Program-made: the position numbers and the translations under genes | The notes under the pieces: generated by a model | What the model was told of the DNA's origin: nothing | Seen by the model: only the letters and a program-made list of their open reading frames with translations | Databases searched by the model: none | DNA from: Symsagittifera roscoffensis | Lineage: Eukaryota; Xenacoelomorpha; Acoela; Convolutidae | Assembly: GCF_963678635.1 (NCBI RefSeq) | Contig: NC_087064.1 | Span: 84,249,847 to 84,313,846 of the forward strand | Direction of reading: 5' to 3' | DNA length: 64,000 nucleotides | Shown: in pieces, positions 20,401 to 29,800 of the stretch | How positions within the stretch are numbered: the first letter of the stretch is position 1 | How the letters are laid out: every line of letters starts with the position of its first letter

Positions 20401-23314
20401 CTTCTGCTATCAAGATCAAGACCGCGTACACGAATTGTAGGGCGGGTGGCATGCTTGCGTATCCTGGGGATGTGGTAAACACCACCTTTGTCTTGGACCC
20501 AAATCTTGAGGCTACGTTCTCTTGTACCTCATTCATCGCCGCAAATAACGCCTGAATGGCCTCCCATATCTTCCTTGATGTCGGAACCTCCTTGCCCTTC
20601 AGTTGCTCAAGAAGTCCCATCGCATGCAGGTGGTCATTCATTCCTGCAAACAATAGCAGCTCAGGTTCACAGGGCATCTCCGACTTTATTGCCACCACTA
20701 GGGTCAACATCTGGTTCAATTCGGCTCCTGGCAAAGAGTATACCAGAGTCTCCGGCCAGAACAACTTGGGAGACGTTCCTTCGAAGTCCGATCCCGCCAC
20801 AATGACTACTCTTGCAGCAGCTGGATCTGCTCTATCATAAACTGCCAGAGTCTTGGCCAATTGGGTGCCGCCACAGGGCTTCCCGTACCTGGGATCCTCT
20901 GCCAACTTGGGACCTTCGTAAGCAGCGTCAGGCAACTCCATTCCCCCCGGATTGAGTAGCTTGTCTACCACTTTTAATTGCGCCGGGGTTGCCAACTTGA
21001 TCCTGGCGATGCCAGTTCGGTGCTTGGGAGGTTCTACTATAAGTCCGGGACTCCCTAGCAGCTTGAGAGGCCTATAGTTAATGGGTCCCATGATCGCTTT
21101 TGTGGGAATTCCAGTCAGGTCTGTAGTCTCCATTAACCTCGCTCTCGAGAAATGCGCCTCGTGTGCTTTCAACCAGTCTACGCAATGATGTCTATTCAAG
21201 TCCTCATGCGACACTCGTTCGATCCCCAGGGTTTCCGCCAACTCTCGTCTGCATTCCAAGGTCTCTAGATCCAGTTCCTTCACCTTCTCAGGATATCTCA
21301 AGCGGGTAGTCTCCATAGACTTCTTTTCTCTCCTGCCATCTGCCACCACCACGGAGGACATCGCCGAGCCCGGAGGTGTTGATGACTCTACCTCCTCCGA
21401 CTCCATTGGTGTGGCACTCTGCAATCGGGTCTGATTGCTCCTTGAACTGTCTCTAGTATCAACTCTCGCTCCCAAGCGACCAGCCAAGGCCCTCGAGGCA
21501 AGGAATGGTGGGTTGGGAGGTGGTCCTAAAGTGAATTGGGCTGTCTCCAGCAGGTCCGCTTCTAGTGTGTTTATATGTTCCTGGAAGACGTCGTTCAGCC
21601 ACTCCGCTCCCCTTGGCCTATCGAAATGGATTCCATCTTTCGAGGTGTCTTCAGGGAATCCCTTGTTCTCCATGCGTTCAGCTATGTCCAGCAGCCTGAG
21701 AGGAAGCACACTCTTTCGGTGTATGTCTCGGATCGCCTTGTTCAGGCTCCGCACCTTCTGGTTCATCTCTAGGGCGTGCTGATCAAACATCATGTTGTAG
21801 GGGACCGTGCATACCGTCAGCAGGATGGGGTCCATCTGGATCCTCAGTTCCTCAAGAAGGCAGCTCATCTTGTCGCACAGCCTCGTTATTTTCCTCGCTT
21901 CTCCCCTTGACACGTCGTTGGTCCCAACCATCAGGGTCACTGTGTAAACTTTGGTCATCCCTATCATGTCCAGGGTTGCCAACATCTGTGGCGTGGCAGC
22001 TCCAGCGAAACTCAAGACTCCTGTCTGCCAGTGTGACCGTATCTGGGTCAACACCCGCACCAGGCTATCCCCTATAATTAGGTGAACTGCACCCTCTGGC
22101 ACACGAGGTGGCTCTAGATACTCCACCCAGGCTGCGTCATGGAAGCAGTCCCTCCTGGCTCCCTGTTCCGCACTCCAGTCCAGCCGATTGTGCCTGTGGT
22201 AGTTCCCTTCTGTATTCTTCTTGTAGCTCGCGATCACGACGTTTCTGACCGGCTGTTCCCTCCAAGTTGGGGGAAGCTCTGGCCTTGTCGATCTTTCACG
22301 ACTCTGCTGCTGCAATTTCTCGCCCAGCTCCTTCAGGCGCGATGAGGCGCCACTCACCTGGCTGCCACTCGAGGTCGAGGTTGGGGTATATCCGGGTAAC
22401 ACCACATCCATCAGAGGGCGTACAGGTTGGGTCTCTAGGTTGCGCAAGGAAGGCGTCACGTCATTCGGTATCCAGACCTCCAAGCCTTCACTCATGTGTT
22501 CCCTGGCCTCGCGGTCAAGGTTGAACCGTCCTCTAGCCCTGGGAGCTTCATCCACCTCCATGCGCGACTCCGGCCTCGAGCTTGTCACCACTCGTTCGTT
22601 AGACCTGGCTCCCTTTTGTGCGTCAAGCTCGCGTTGTCGCTGTTCTATCCTTTCCAACTCCGACTTTAGTTGATCACGATTCGCGACGTTCTCCCGCACC
22701 CTTAGCTCCTGCTGATGTTCAGCCCTCAGCATCTCAAGTAATTTCAACGTCTGATCTCGCTCGTCGACTGCCTGGTCCCTCTCCAGCTGAAGCTTCTCCC
22801 TATCCAGCTTCGCCTGATCCCGATCGAGGTTCGCTTTATTCTTTTCCTTCAGCGCCTTCTCAAGCTCTTTCTTTAGGACCCCCTGCTCCGGATATGCCTC
22901 GGTCGTCTGTTGCGCTCGCGACATCGACGGCACCTTACTCGAGCTCTGTCCCGTGGATCTTGCTGTTGGCCTCATCGGTAGCGGGAACTCTCCTGCGCCG
23001 TGTTCGGTGTTGTTACTCAGGCCAGGATTTCTTGCCAAGTCAAAGCCCCTTACTCCTCCATCCGCATTCCAAGACAACCATCTGGTCTGTGCCCGATTTG
23101 ATATGCCCTCGGTGGTGTAGCCGACTATCAAGACGGCCTCCGTCGCAGACTCCCTGCACTCACCCTGGTCCTCCAACTGGAGGATCGCATTCAGCATCAC
23201 CGCCATTCTTTCGTCTATCTGGGTGTGGTCCAGGTCCCTCAAGCGTCTGTACAGCTCGTCAAGAGTGGGCTTCTGCAGAGCCGCGGGCACGGAGTTCCAG
23301 AATCGGTCTGCCAT
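14435..23314 (-). CDS. Element L ORF2: SGNH hydrolase fused to a very long novel protein
   Basis: Intact ORF of 2959 codons in env position, with no signal peptide. Residues ~145-235 are a charged coiled coil. Residues ~405-585 are an SGNH/GDSL hydrolase domain: block I GDS (Ser417), block III GTND (464-467) and block V DGIHF (Asp560, His563) give a complete triad. Residues ~830-1065 look like a second SGNH fold with GSDF (841), GMND (891-894) and GDDH (1044-1047), but the catalytic Ser position is Asp and DxxH is absent. A hydrophobic stretch lies at ~1195-1230. The C-terminal half is novel; around residues 2430-2450 it has four Cys spaced C-x4-C-x6-C-x4-C, and later HGECPCHC. Element R and the diverged element T keep these blocks, implying past selection. 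SGNH-type esterase domains are known in ORF1 of some CR1-like LINEs. Substrate and role are unknown; deacylation of lipid or glycan is one possibility. Confidence 0.9.
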   Translation of the reverse strand: MADRFWNSVPAALQKPTLDELYRRLRDLDHTQIDERMAVMLNAILQLEDQGECRESATEAVLIVGYTTEGISNRAQTRWLSWNADGGVRGFDLARNPGLSNNTEHGAGEFPLPMRPTARSTGQSSSKVPSMSRAQQTTEAYPEQGVLKKELEKALKEKNKANLDRDQAKLDREKLQLERDQAVDERDQTLKLLEMLRAEHQQELRVRENVANRDQLKSELERIEQRQRELDAQKGARSNERVVTSSRPESRMEVDEAPRARGRFNLDREAREHMSEGLEVWIPNDVTPSLRNLETQPVRPLMDVVLPGYTPTSTSSGSQVSGASSRLKELGEKLQQQSRERSTRPELPPTWREQPVRNVVIASYKKNTEGNYHRHNRLDWSAEQGARRDCFHDAAWVEYLEPPRVPEGAVHLIIGDSLVRVLTQIRSHWQTGVLSFAGAATPQMLATLDMIGMTKVYTVTLMVGTNDVSRGEARKITRLCDKMSCLLEELRIQMDPILLTVCTVPYNMMFDQHALEMNQKVRSLNKAIRDIHRKSVLPLRLLDIAERMENKGFPEDTSKDGIHFDRPRGAEWLNDVFQEHINTLEADLLETAQFTLGPPPNPPFLASRALAGRLGARVDTRDSSRSNQTRLQSATPMESEEVESSTPPGSAMSSVVVADGRREKKSMETTRLRYPEKVKELDLETLECRRELAETLGIERVSHEDLNRHHCVDWLKAHEAHFSRARLMETTDLTGIPTKAIMGPINYRPLKLLGSPGLIVEPPKHRTGIARIKLATPAQLKVVDKLLNPGGMELPDAAYEGPKLAEDPRYGKPCGGTQLAKTLAVYDRADPAAARVVIVAGSDFEGTSPKLFWPETLVYSLPGAELNQMLTLVVAIKSEMPCEPELLLFAGMNDHLHAMGLLEQLKGKEVPTSRKIWEAIQALFAAMNEVQENVASRFGSKTKVVFTTSPGYASMPPALQFVYAVLILIAEGSEWRILMAAPNRELEPVNLRLYKSELPAAWADISHALRGFYGLADVLIVLDEVLLLEISNFARQLKFSPVIGDDHTAINQLTASLWFRFMEVKVANSTSKSRGPSNERRNVVETEKQLESMKYRLTQENGWWPFLTPRLENVTNKTREEAPLLVKQIWSFLEKQLELAEVRDMTVARFVSAANEVTIAGFWREHAKGELRTRRDYEILKFLSPCWEKEFLAGVFGTTATIFGAFVQEILGMPISLLLALYLVYPRYLFNMGPAYMFSRGVETLRVDGYLALVLLTHGELVSFHRLMEYGEPLSMGRVHTSIETSSYKCAAGLKTLLVQYLMMQNRYMTGEDENPTSREEWEKANRGMPLLTDLCLAMRSDPMGIIRGLEEVVTCIYGPAVTYAFPDPLVITYRHSVTHLSLISVLDGTALNWCQQEVLRARMSNTVLFGKVKDAELIVCNFRGQMQCRMGGKREGPIEMYPKFWNLNPLTADGREILRIPAWKECFALVKRELETIMEKEILPATMPEFPIVRRMTLGMNSPLVVPSIMARMTAEEMQKDFTDGWDPLFIGYTAAVYFHTSEMKVNSWTTQAKKSRGSQPPGYEVRKVLRTLEKEGLENMLPIWDDGRMIVMEGHVALVDDMKFATRKYKAPYGLEQVEIRQEGTELDAAGQLHVALTEYKKLDPATPSPLSVDTPGDKRSGPVEDRFKKILERRRHESEEESMDETLSEAGEDMEVGNTPEPGPSGEELTTQELLKDLSEENWADTATPPLIPSPRKNLELPLAGETFNMGMLLLSSEEREKNTFEGNRDIFLGSLEDDAWQEFLEEFNREVGSETTLDKFKKELWDAVVRFGEPLLIGTGLDEKARKELLNKLVELRNARSKTRKEKCEDSSTLKQKTVDKMVDDIKRDKVGTSNMIKSTNILKARAGGRQELEGVDGEVESMMIATTPSSRDVKTRKRKREVEGWGSPSVDAVSEGNLRETAPIVLARCKTAAYKNSSELRKPLEVEKEIEVSTSSTSEEDFKPQKVNVKRGSTNGQVGEVEIGKEWISKAHQDMGKQVTSDPLERNKTRNTSRTWWVALETLKEMEDCLKKLDSGIARRRRNWATQQKAEVNKIEMASHLKRSWQSLLKDHFEEAMRTSSSAPPLMANPFVRTAGQLMFTWSLVGIELETLTSYDRLKLGSKKLEVYQALMQHVARDNSGLSLARRKDATCFLRWTMSMMSDSTILACHQRASGSKTMERRVSTIILNVYQSTGIEKEDGSRLSLENHRKLDEVRRFSNKKFEEEHDVHRNLASSEQYSRLSEKGEYQYVSGVMGIAYNPFLDSEAGGAHRNHEVAELLKFWTERIMEIDAVEKEGPSLGLILEKTPEVISIPRSNKRVEVNMGGGDGLLTTNLGVIWKLLRPSWCPHTHASLIEETTERVRLAPTEDEDLAKLSVLHKLITPQMQEPSERTSDPGSAKKLEPGSCLDSTCGNGEHICDGRSCVRILSFQKEDLVTWFEDITEREKSEVQIIAECYARTTVNIATALGFFSRMCGLQALERLESEHHLVTALSVESWPGVLQVTQKHIRSWKVGLEAEMGFPMSEAYGLPLNAKSLIGSMMANLCGSHYPLHMAMVEVSSQRILVDKAFSVPKCVRLARMSHHSHKLLRKIKGTVPKELRDDLSEIWGEDLLKLERENTSDHERQNVIGKPVGSTPNLEDNDTMHEKMMELEPLLEASGERNLRSIEISHGECPCHCLAQTVWYPDHKNLCLVWDVEEIRSIGLPDHRQKVTLLVVSTMLALRWIEENITKYREATTPTAESIYAIDYSRRLELFETACKVFAIPTEVRHVWSRLRYFPWFRATLTSWLYRATKDHMRKHQKEYRQFQAEIGPEAFKRPLLTHRNAITTGWKRVGKMSRDNTKARESILEEDLAKNVSLSLHNSFCLNREARVKALPNQAKRLQEQREWMRSYEQLKAWEEIVISSDDEEELLRQFAASSTSGCSTSKAKSTR

Positions 23315-23355
23315 TCTTTATAACTTCGGGATGTGTGGAGATAGATGTTAACCAG

Positions 23356-23440
23356 CTCAAGAATTACCTTACCAACTCAAGAATTACCTTACCAACTCAA
23401 GAATTACCTTACCAACTCAAAAATTACCTAATTCAAGAAT
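23356..23440 (-). repeat. 20-bp tandem repeat in the spacer before ORF2
   Basis: CTCAAGAATTACCTTACCAA (plus strand) is repeated about four times between gag-pol and ORF2. Element R has a different but comparable short array at 49440-49490, built on CTCAAGTTGCTCAGGTA. The rest of the 543-bp spacer is AT-rich and non-coding. Confidence 0.8.
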
Positions 23441-23567
23441 TCTCTAGGAATTTTCTCTTTCAAGCACTTGCTGTAGATCCGGATTATCGCGTGTCCAATC
23501 ACGATTCTCTTCTTCTGTTTCTCGCTTGAGTGTAGTTGGATATTCAACTTTGTTTTTCAAACTTGAT

Positions 23568-23580
23568 CTGAAAACATAAA
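23568..23580 (-). promoter_or_regulatory. 3' splice acceptor upstream of ORF2 (element L)
   Basis: The minus strand reads TTTATGTTTTCAG followed by AT, about 250 nt before the ORF2 ATG. Element R has TTATTTTCAG followed by AT about 157 nt before its ORF2 ATG. Its position and form suggest that ORF2 is translated from a spliced subgenomic RNA, as env is in many retroelements. Confidence 0.55.
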
Positions 23581-23857
23581 GCTCATTAAAACTTAGTATG
23601 TCACGTTCCTGACCTAGAGACCCCCCTTTTACCCATATGATTAAAATCCTATCATTCACATATCACTTAAAACAATTCGATTGGATTTCCCTTAAGAACA
23701 TGCAGATTCATTTTATGTTTTAGCACCATCAATTCTTTCTTTTAAAATTCAATTGTCATGCCAATCACATCTTAAGATCCCTTTACCTGCGCCGCACCCC
23801 AGTACCTAACTCAAGACTCCTCCCTCACACCCGACTCGATACCTCCATGTACCCGAC

Positions 23858-26800
23858 TCAGGCGATGCTCAAGTAGTACTTCTTGTGAAGATGCACCATT
23901 ATCTCGGTTTCTGCAAAGACCACATGTAGGATAGCATACAATTCCCTCGAGCTCAGTTTGCCCCTGTTTGGGTCGTACACCGGCATCGAGACCTCCACTA
24001 TTCCTCTTTCAATCATGAAGTCACGTAGTCTTGTCAGTGCCAATATCACGTGTTCGGGATCAATTATGTTTCTGTCGTTGACTCTCGTTACTAGGAAGCA
24101 GAGGTATTTGCCCGGGACTTGTGCTACTGACGGTGGAAGCGCTGCCATGCCTCCCAGTCCCGGCCTCTGTCTGAACAGGAACTCTACGTTCTGGTACTCT
24201 CTTTTGAAGTCAGCCTCCAATCTTGACTTGAAACTCATGTCCGCCGTGATGCAGATCGCGTTGGTCCTGTTTGACAGGATGAAGTCGCTATCCGTTATCA
24301 TGATGTTCTCTGAGTATTCATTGGGTATTTCGAATTTCGTTTTGAAATTCCTTCCTATGGTAGGCTCTGGTTCTTCTTCCTCCAGTTCCAATCCGCTTGT
24401 TTCCCTCACTTCCTTGAGCTTCTTTATCATCAAATTTTCGGTGTGGGTAAGTCCTACCCCCACTCCCCGGACAAAAATATTTATCGACGTCCCCGTCGAT
24501 GTAGTCGGGTCTGAATTGTCCTTAGGGATGTCCAGTGGCCTGTCTGTTGCTGTCCATCCAAAAAGAGGGTCCTCTGTCTTCATGTAATTTGCTGCTGATA
24601 TATCGACTTGCTGAATGCTTTGTCCTTCGTGGCTCTCGTCTTTGACATCACGCATCCACTCTAGAATCCTCAAGTTCGTGTTCTCCCTCCTTTCTATTTC
24701 ACTCTGCTCGAGATCCGTCTCCAATTCTGGCGTCGAGTAATCATCCTGCGGATAATGTCCACCATCGTCAATCACTTGCCATTCCTCTTCGGCCTCCAGT
24801 TCGCCTGCGCTTAGTAGTTCATCGCCCAACTTGTCTGGCTGTATCTTATCGATCAAGAAGTCATCCCCGTACCTATTGTACCTCATACCTGTTCGTTTAC
24901 GATTGCCCGTCCTGGTTTCCGGTGGTGTTGGTCGATCCGGTTCCATCCACTTCGGTACCTCGTTTTGCTCGGGATCGTTCCAGTCTTCTTCTACAAATGA
25001 ACCTGCATCCGACTCCACTTCTATCTTTTCGTTGTCGTCCAAACTCAAGTTCTCATTACCATCATTTTTCTCTCTAGTGCCTTTCTCATTCACTTCGCAC
25101 GCTGGTTCCACCACCAGGTACTCAAGACCTTCCATGTCTTTTGGCAGGCACCAGTCCTCCGGAGACGGAATGTGAGGCTTCAGATTTTCGTAATGTGCTG
25201 CTCGCCCTGTACTCAAGCGATAGAACCTTCCTTGTTGATGTACTTCCGTAATCATGAACGGTCCTCTCCATTTCTTGAGTAGTTTCTTTGTTCCCTTGGG
25301 CGGTATGACATTTTGGAAAACCCACACGTATTGGCCCACTTCGTATGGCTTTGCTCTTAGTATCTTTTCGTCATATTTCTTGCGTTGCCTCATTTGCGCT
25401 TGCGCCGTGTTTCTCCGACATAGCTCGTTTAGCTCTTGTTGTCTTTTGATCGCTTCCTTCACGTATGCTTGAGGTGATGTCCTCTTCCCCTCGTACTCCG
25501 GGTAGAAGAATGTTAGAGGCATTGCCCTTTCCCTGCCTGTCAACATCATGAAAGGACTGATACCCGTCGTTGAGTGCTGAGTACTATTATAGGCTCCTAC
25601 TACTTGTGGCAGGTATTTGTCCCAGTCCGTCATGTATCTCGAGCAGTACACCCTGAGCATGTTGACCAGTGTCCTGTTCTGTCTCTCTACCAACCCATTG
25701 GTCTGTGGATGATAGGTCGTCGAGTGTGCTTGAGCAATGTGTGATCTCTTCATCAATTCTTTTGTCAAGTCCCCCACAAAAGCCTTGCCGTTGTCTGACT
25801 GGAAAGTCATTGGACAACCATATCGCGATATCCAATGCGTTATCAGGTGATCACATGTCTCCTCTGCTGAGGCTGTCTGGCACGGAACCGCTTCCGCCAA
25901 CTTGGTGAAGTGATCTATTATAACTAGTATTTGGTTATAACCCGACTCCGTCATGCAGATTTTCTGATGGTCTATCTGCACCACTTCATTGAATTCCGAA
26001 CTCTCGACAGACTTGAGGGGAAACTTCATCTTCCTTGGGTCTTTTACTTGAAGGCATGCTAGGCAGGCATTCACCCACCTCTCGCAAGCTTTTCTCATTC
26101 CCGGCCAGTCAAACCTGTGAAGTATCCTTTGTTGTACTTTATCTATCCCCTGATGGCCCATCTGGTCGTGTGATCTAAAAAGCACTTCCGTTTGGTACAG
26201 TTGTGGTAGTATGATGAGGTTGTGTTTGTGTATTATCTTTTCCTCATCTCTTCTCTTGCACGCTACCACCCCTTCCGCTGTGTGATAAAGTAAGTCTCTT
26301 TTTTCTTTGTAGAACTGGCTCAAGATCTTGTAGCTGTCTTCCTCAAGTTCCCCCTTCTCCTTGACTCCAGAATGGATCCATTTGGAGAGGTTACTTGTCA
26401 TTTTGTCATTCTTCTGGGCCCTTATTAGGTCAGACAGTCTATATCTCGCCTTAACGTGCTCCTTTAGCGCCATGATCTGTCCATTCATCTCACCAGGGTT
26501 GTGGATGTCATCGCTCAGTTTCACACATATTATCCTTTTCACGATTTTCATGTCGTCCTCTGGTACCAGATTCGTTCTCACGTTTGAGTTGCACGATAGT
26601 TCCCTAAGTGGCTTTCTTGAAACTGCTATTTTCTCGAGCTCTTCTCCACCTCGTACCTCTTGTATTTCCAGATTGTACGTCCCTGAAGATGGATCTGTCT
26701 GTAGTTCCCTGTCGTGCTGTCTCATCTTCTCTTCCGCCAGTATCATGCATAGACTGTCTTGATCTTCACTGCTCTCATCCGAGTCTTCATCCCATTCTTT

Positions 26801-29800
26801 ACGCTCCCCGGACAATTTTCCTTCTCCGGTTTCGTCTCCTTCCATGAATCTGGGCCACTCCCCGGACTCTTGATCTAGTCCCAGGTGTTCAATTTCTCCT
26901 CTGAATGTCACTTTCTTATCCCTGACTTTTGTTTGCTCCAGAATTTTCTCGGGGATTTTCTCAACTAGTGATCGCACAACTTCCTTGCTATCAGTGGTGC
27001 TTTCTTTTGAGATGTCAGTATTGTTCACTGTTTTTTCTCTCCGAAGTATGGTTAGTTCCGGTGCCTCCTGACCTTTCCCTTGGATCACGGGCTTATCATC
27101 TGATAGTTTCTCAAGCAACCTCATTAAGTCTTCATCTATTCGGACCGTTCCCTCCTCTACCTGGGTGAGATCATAACCTTTTGCCTTGAGTGTCTCCCTC
27201 ACGATTTTGGACTTGAGCATTATTCCTATCGGAATCCCACTGCTTTTCTTCAAGATGGTCTTTTCAAGAGTTTCTTTCGGCAATTCGGGATGATCTTCAA
27301 TCGGTTTGCCTGATTTGTCCAGCCATCTCGTGAGTGGAAGACTGTCGTACGTTTCTTTGTCCATGAAGGAGAAGCCATCTTTGATCTCAGGTCTGTCCGC
27401 CTCTCTTTGTTCTTGCCTCTCGTAGAACACCGTCTTCTTACTCAAGCTGTCAGCATTTTGATGTTTATCTCGTGTTCTGTGCTCAATTATCATGTTGTAT
27501 CCATCCAAGCGAACTATCCACCTCCCAATATAGCTCTGGTCCATTGAGTACGTTTTCAGCCAGCTTAGTGCTCGGTTGTCGACTCGCAGCTTGAAGGGCT
27601 CACTGCCTAGGTATGCTCTGTATTTTTCGACAAAGGTGACCACCGCGAACATCTCTGCTTTCGGTGCTCCGTACTTCATTTCTGTGTCACTTAGGACCTT
27701 GCTCCCGTATGCTATTGGTCTCAAGACTGTCTTCCCATTCCATTCTTGTTCTTGATGGAGAATCCCAGAAATAGCGACTACTGACGCGTCCGTGTCTAGC
27801 ACGTACATCCCCTTCTCTGTCGGCATACCCAGTACTGGTGCCTCACATAGCTCTTTCTTTATTCTCTGGAATGACTCTTCTGCCGCGTTGTTCCACGTGA
27901 ACTTCTTGCCCTTATGTCTCATTAGTTGTTGCATCGGGTATACCTTGTCCGCATAGCCCTTGATGAATTCTCTATAATAGTTGGCGAAACCCAGGAAGCT
28001 CATCAGCTGGTGCTCCGTCTTCGGTGATTTCCAGGTTAGGACTGCTTCCACGGCGTCTGGATCAGGTCTGATGCCGTGCTTATCTACCATCCTTCCCAAG
28101 TATTTAATCGAGTCCTTGAGTATCTCGCACTTTGATGGTTTACACTTCAGCCCCGATCTTTTCATGCACGCGAACACCTCGTCAAGCCTCTCGATGTGGT
28201 CTTCTAGTGTCGGCGTTGCTATTACCACGTCGTCCACGTAGCACATTACCAGGTTGCCGTACTTCTTCGTCACGCCTATCAACGCGTGTGCCATCAGCCG
28301 CTGAAACGTGGCTGTTGCATTGCAGAGTCCAAACGGCATCCGTTTCCATTGAAACAGACCCAACTCGCAGGCGAACCCTGTCTTGTCCCTGTCTTGCTTC
28401 CTTAATGGTACCTGCCAAAAGGCCGAGCCTAAATCAAGAGTCGTAAAAAATTTCGCATCACCTAACTTCGAGAGGCTCTCATCAATTCTAGGTATGGGAT
28501 AGGCATCCTTCACCGTGACGGAGTTCAGGTATCGAAAGTCACAACAAAACCTTAACTGGTCGCCTTTCTTTTTGGCCATCACTACTCCACACGCCCACGG
28601 TGACTTGGATGGTTCTATCATGTCATACTCTAGTAACGTTTCGATTTCTTTTCTACACGCGTCCGATTTGTGTGGGGTCATGCGCCTCGCCCCCTCCCTG
28701 TGTGGTACCGCGTTTTCCTCAAGTTCAATTTCATGTTCAACAAAATTACAACACCCGATATCCGCCTTATGCCTTGAAAAGACCTCCTCGTTTCGCTCTA
28801 GTACGTCCTTGATAGCTTCGAGCTGTTCATCTTTCAGTTTGCCCCTTAAATGTTCAATCTCCGGCAGAACCGGTTTATCAGTTTGCATTTCATCTAGTGT
28901 GGGTCGCTCTGGAAAGTTCGAACAGCTCGAAAGCCCATCGTCCGTTTCTGACTTAAGTGATTTGATAAGACCTGAAGAATCTTTTATTCTCTGCAATCGT
29001 CTCAAGATACAAATTTTGTCCCTGTGGTTGGGACAATCAACAACTTCATTTTGTTTTGAGTTTTCAATTGTTTCATATCGAGTTTTAACCGGTAAAGCAT
29101 ATCCCAGCTTCCTCCCTCTCTGTATCGTGATCGGTATATCAAGGGTATTCAACAAGACACTGACGCAGAGGCCGCTCTTCGTTATCGAAAATGATCTTCC
29201 TAAAACAGCAGCGCTTTGACTATTGGGATTCGGAACTATACACACTTGCTTGTTGTCACTTAGTTCATTATAATTTTTCATCCTCAAGCTTACGATTGCC
29301 GCTTCATTAGCTTTTAACCTCACTCTCCTACTCAAGAATACCGGTGCTTTGTTTTCATTCGCCATTATTAAATTTACCGGTTTGATTGCGTACCTCCTAT
29401 CCGGGTTCCGTATCCTGAACATTGCATTATTTAGATCAATCGTTACGTCGAAATTCCTGATGAAGTCTCTGCCCAAAATGAATTGGTCAGATTCATCTAG
29501 GTTTTCTACCACGATGAAGCTCATCCACAGGTTACGTTCCCCCAAATTGAGGGCTATTATCGGCGTCCTGCCCAGCACCCGTAGGGCCCCTTTGTTTGCA
29601 GCTGACAGCCGTATTCTCGAGTCTATCAAGTCACCTTTGTCAAAGCCCATCTTTTCCCATGTTTCGATTGGTATGACGCTCAAGACTGCTCCCGTGTCAA
29701 GTAATCCACGCAACTGAGTCTTTTTGCCATTTATGTCTAGCACGTGCCCTGTCACGTCTGCTTCCGTCCCGATGTGCATTGCATCTTCTTCAAGCATGGC

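Noticed and set aside
14435-23314. ORF2 as a conventional envelope glycoprotein
   Set aside because: There is no signal peptide, furin site or terminal membrane anchor. The content is coiled coil, SGNH domains and a cytosolic-looking acidic chain.
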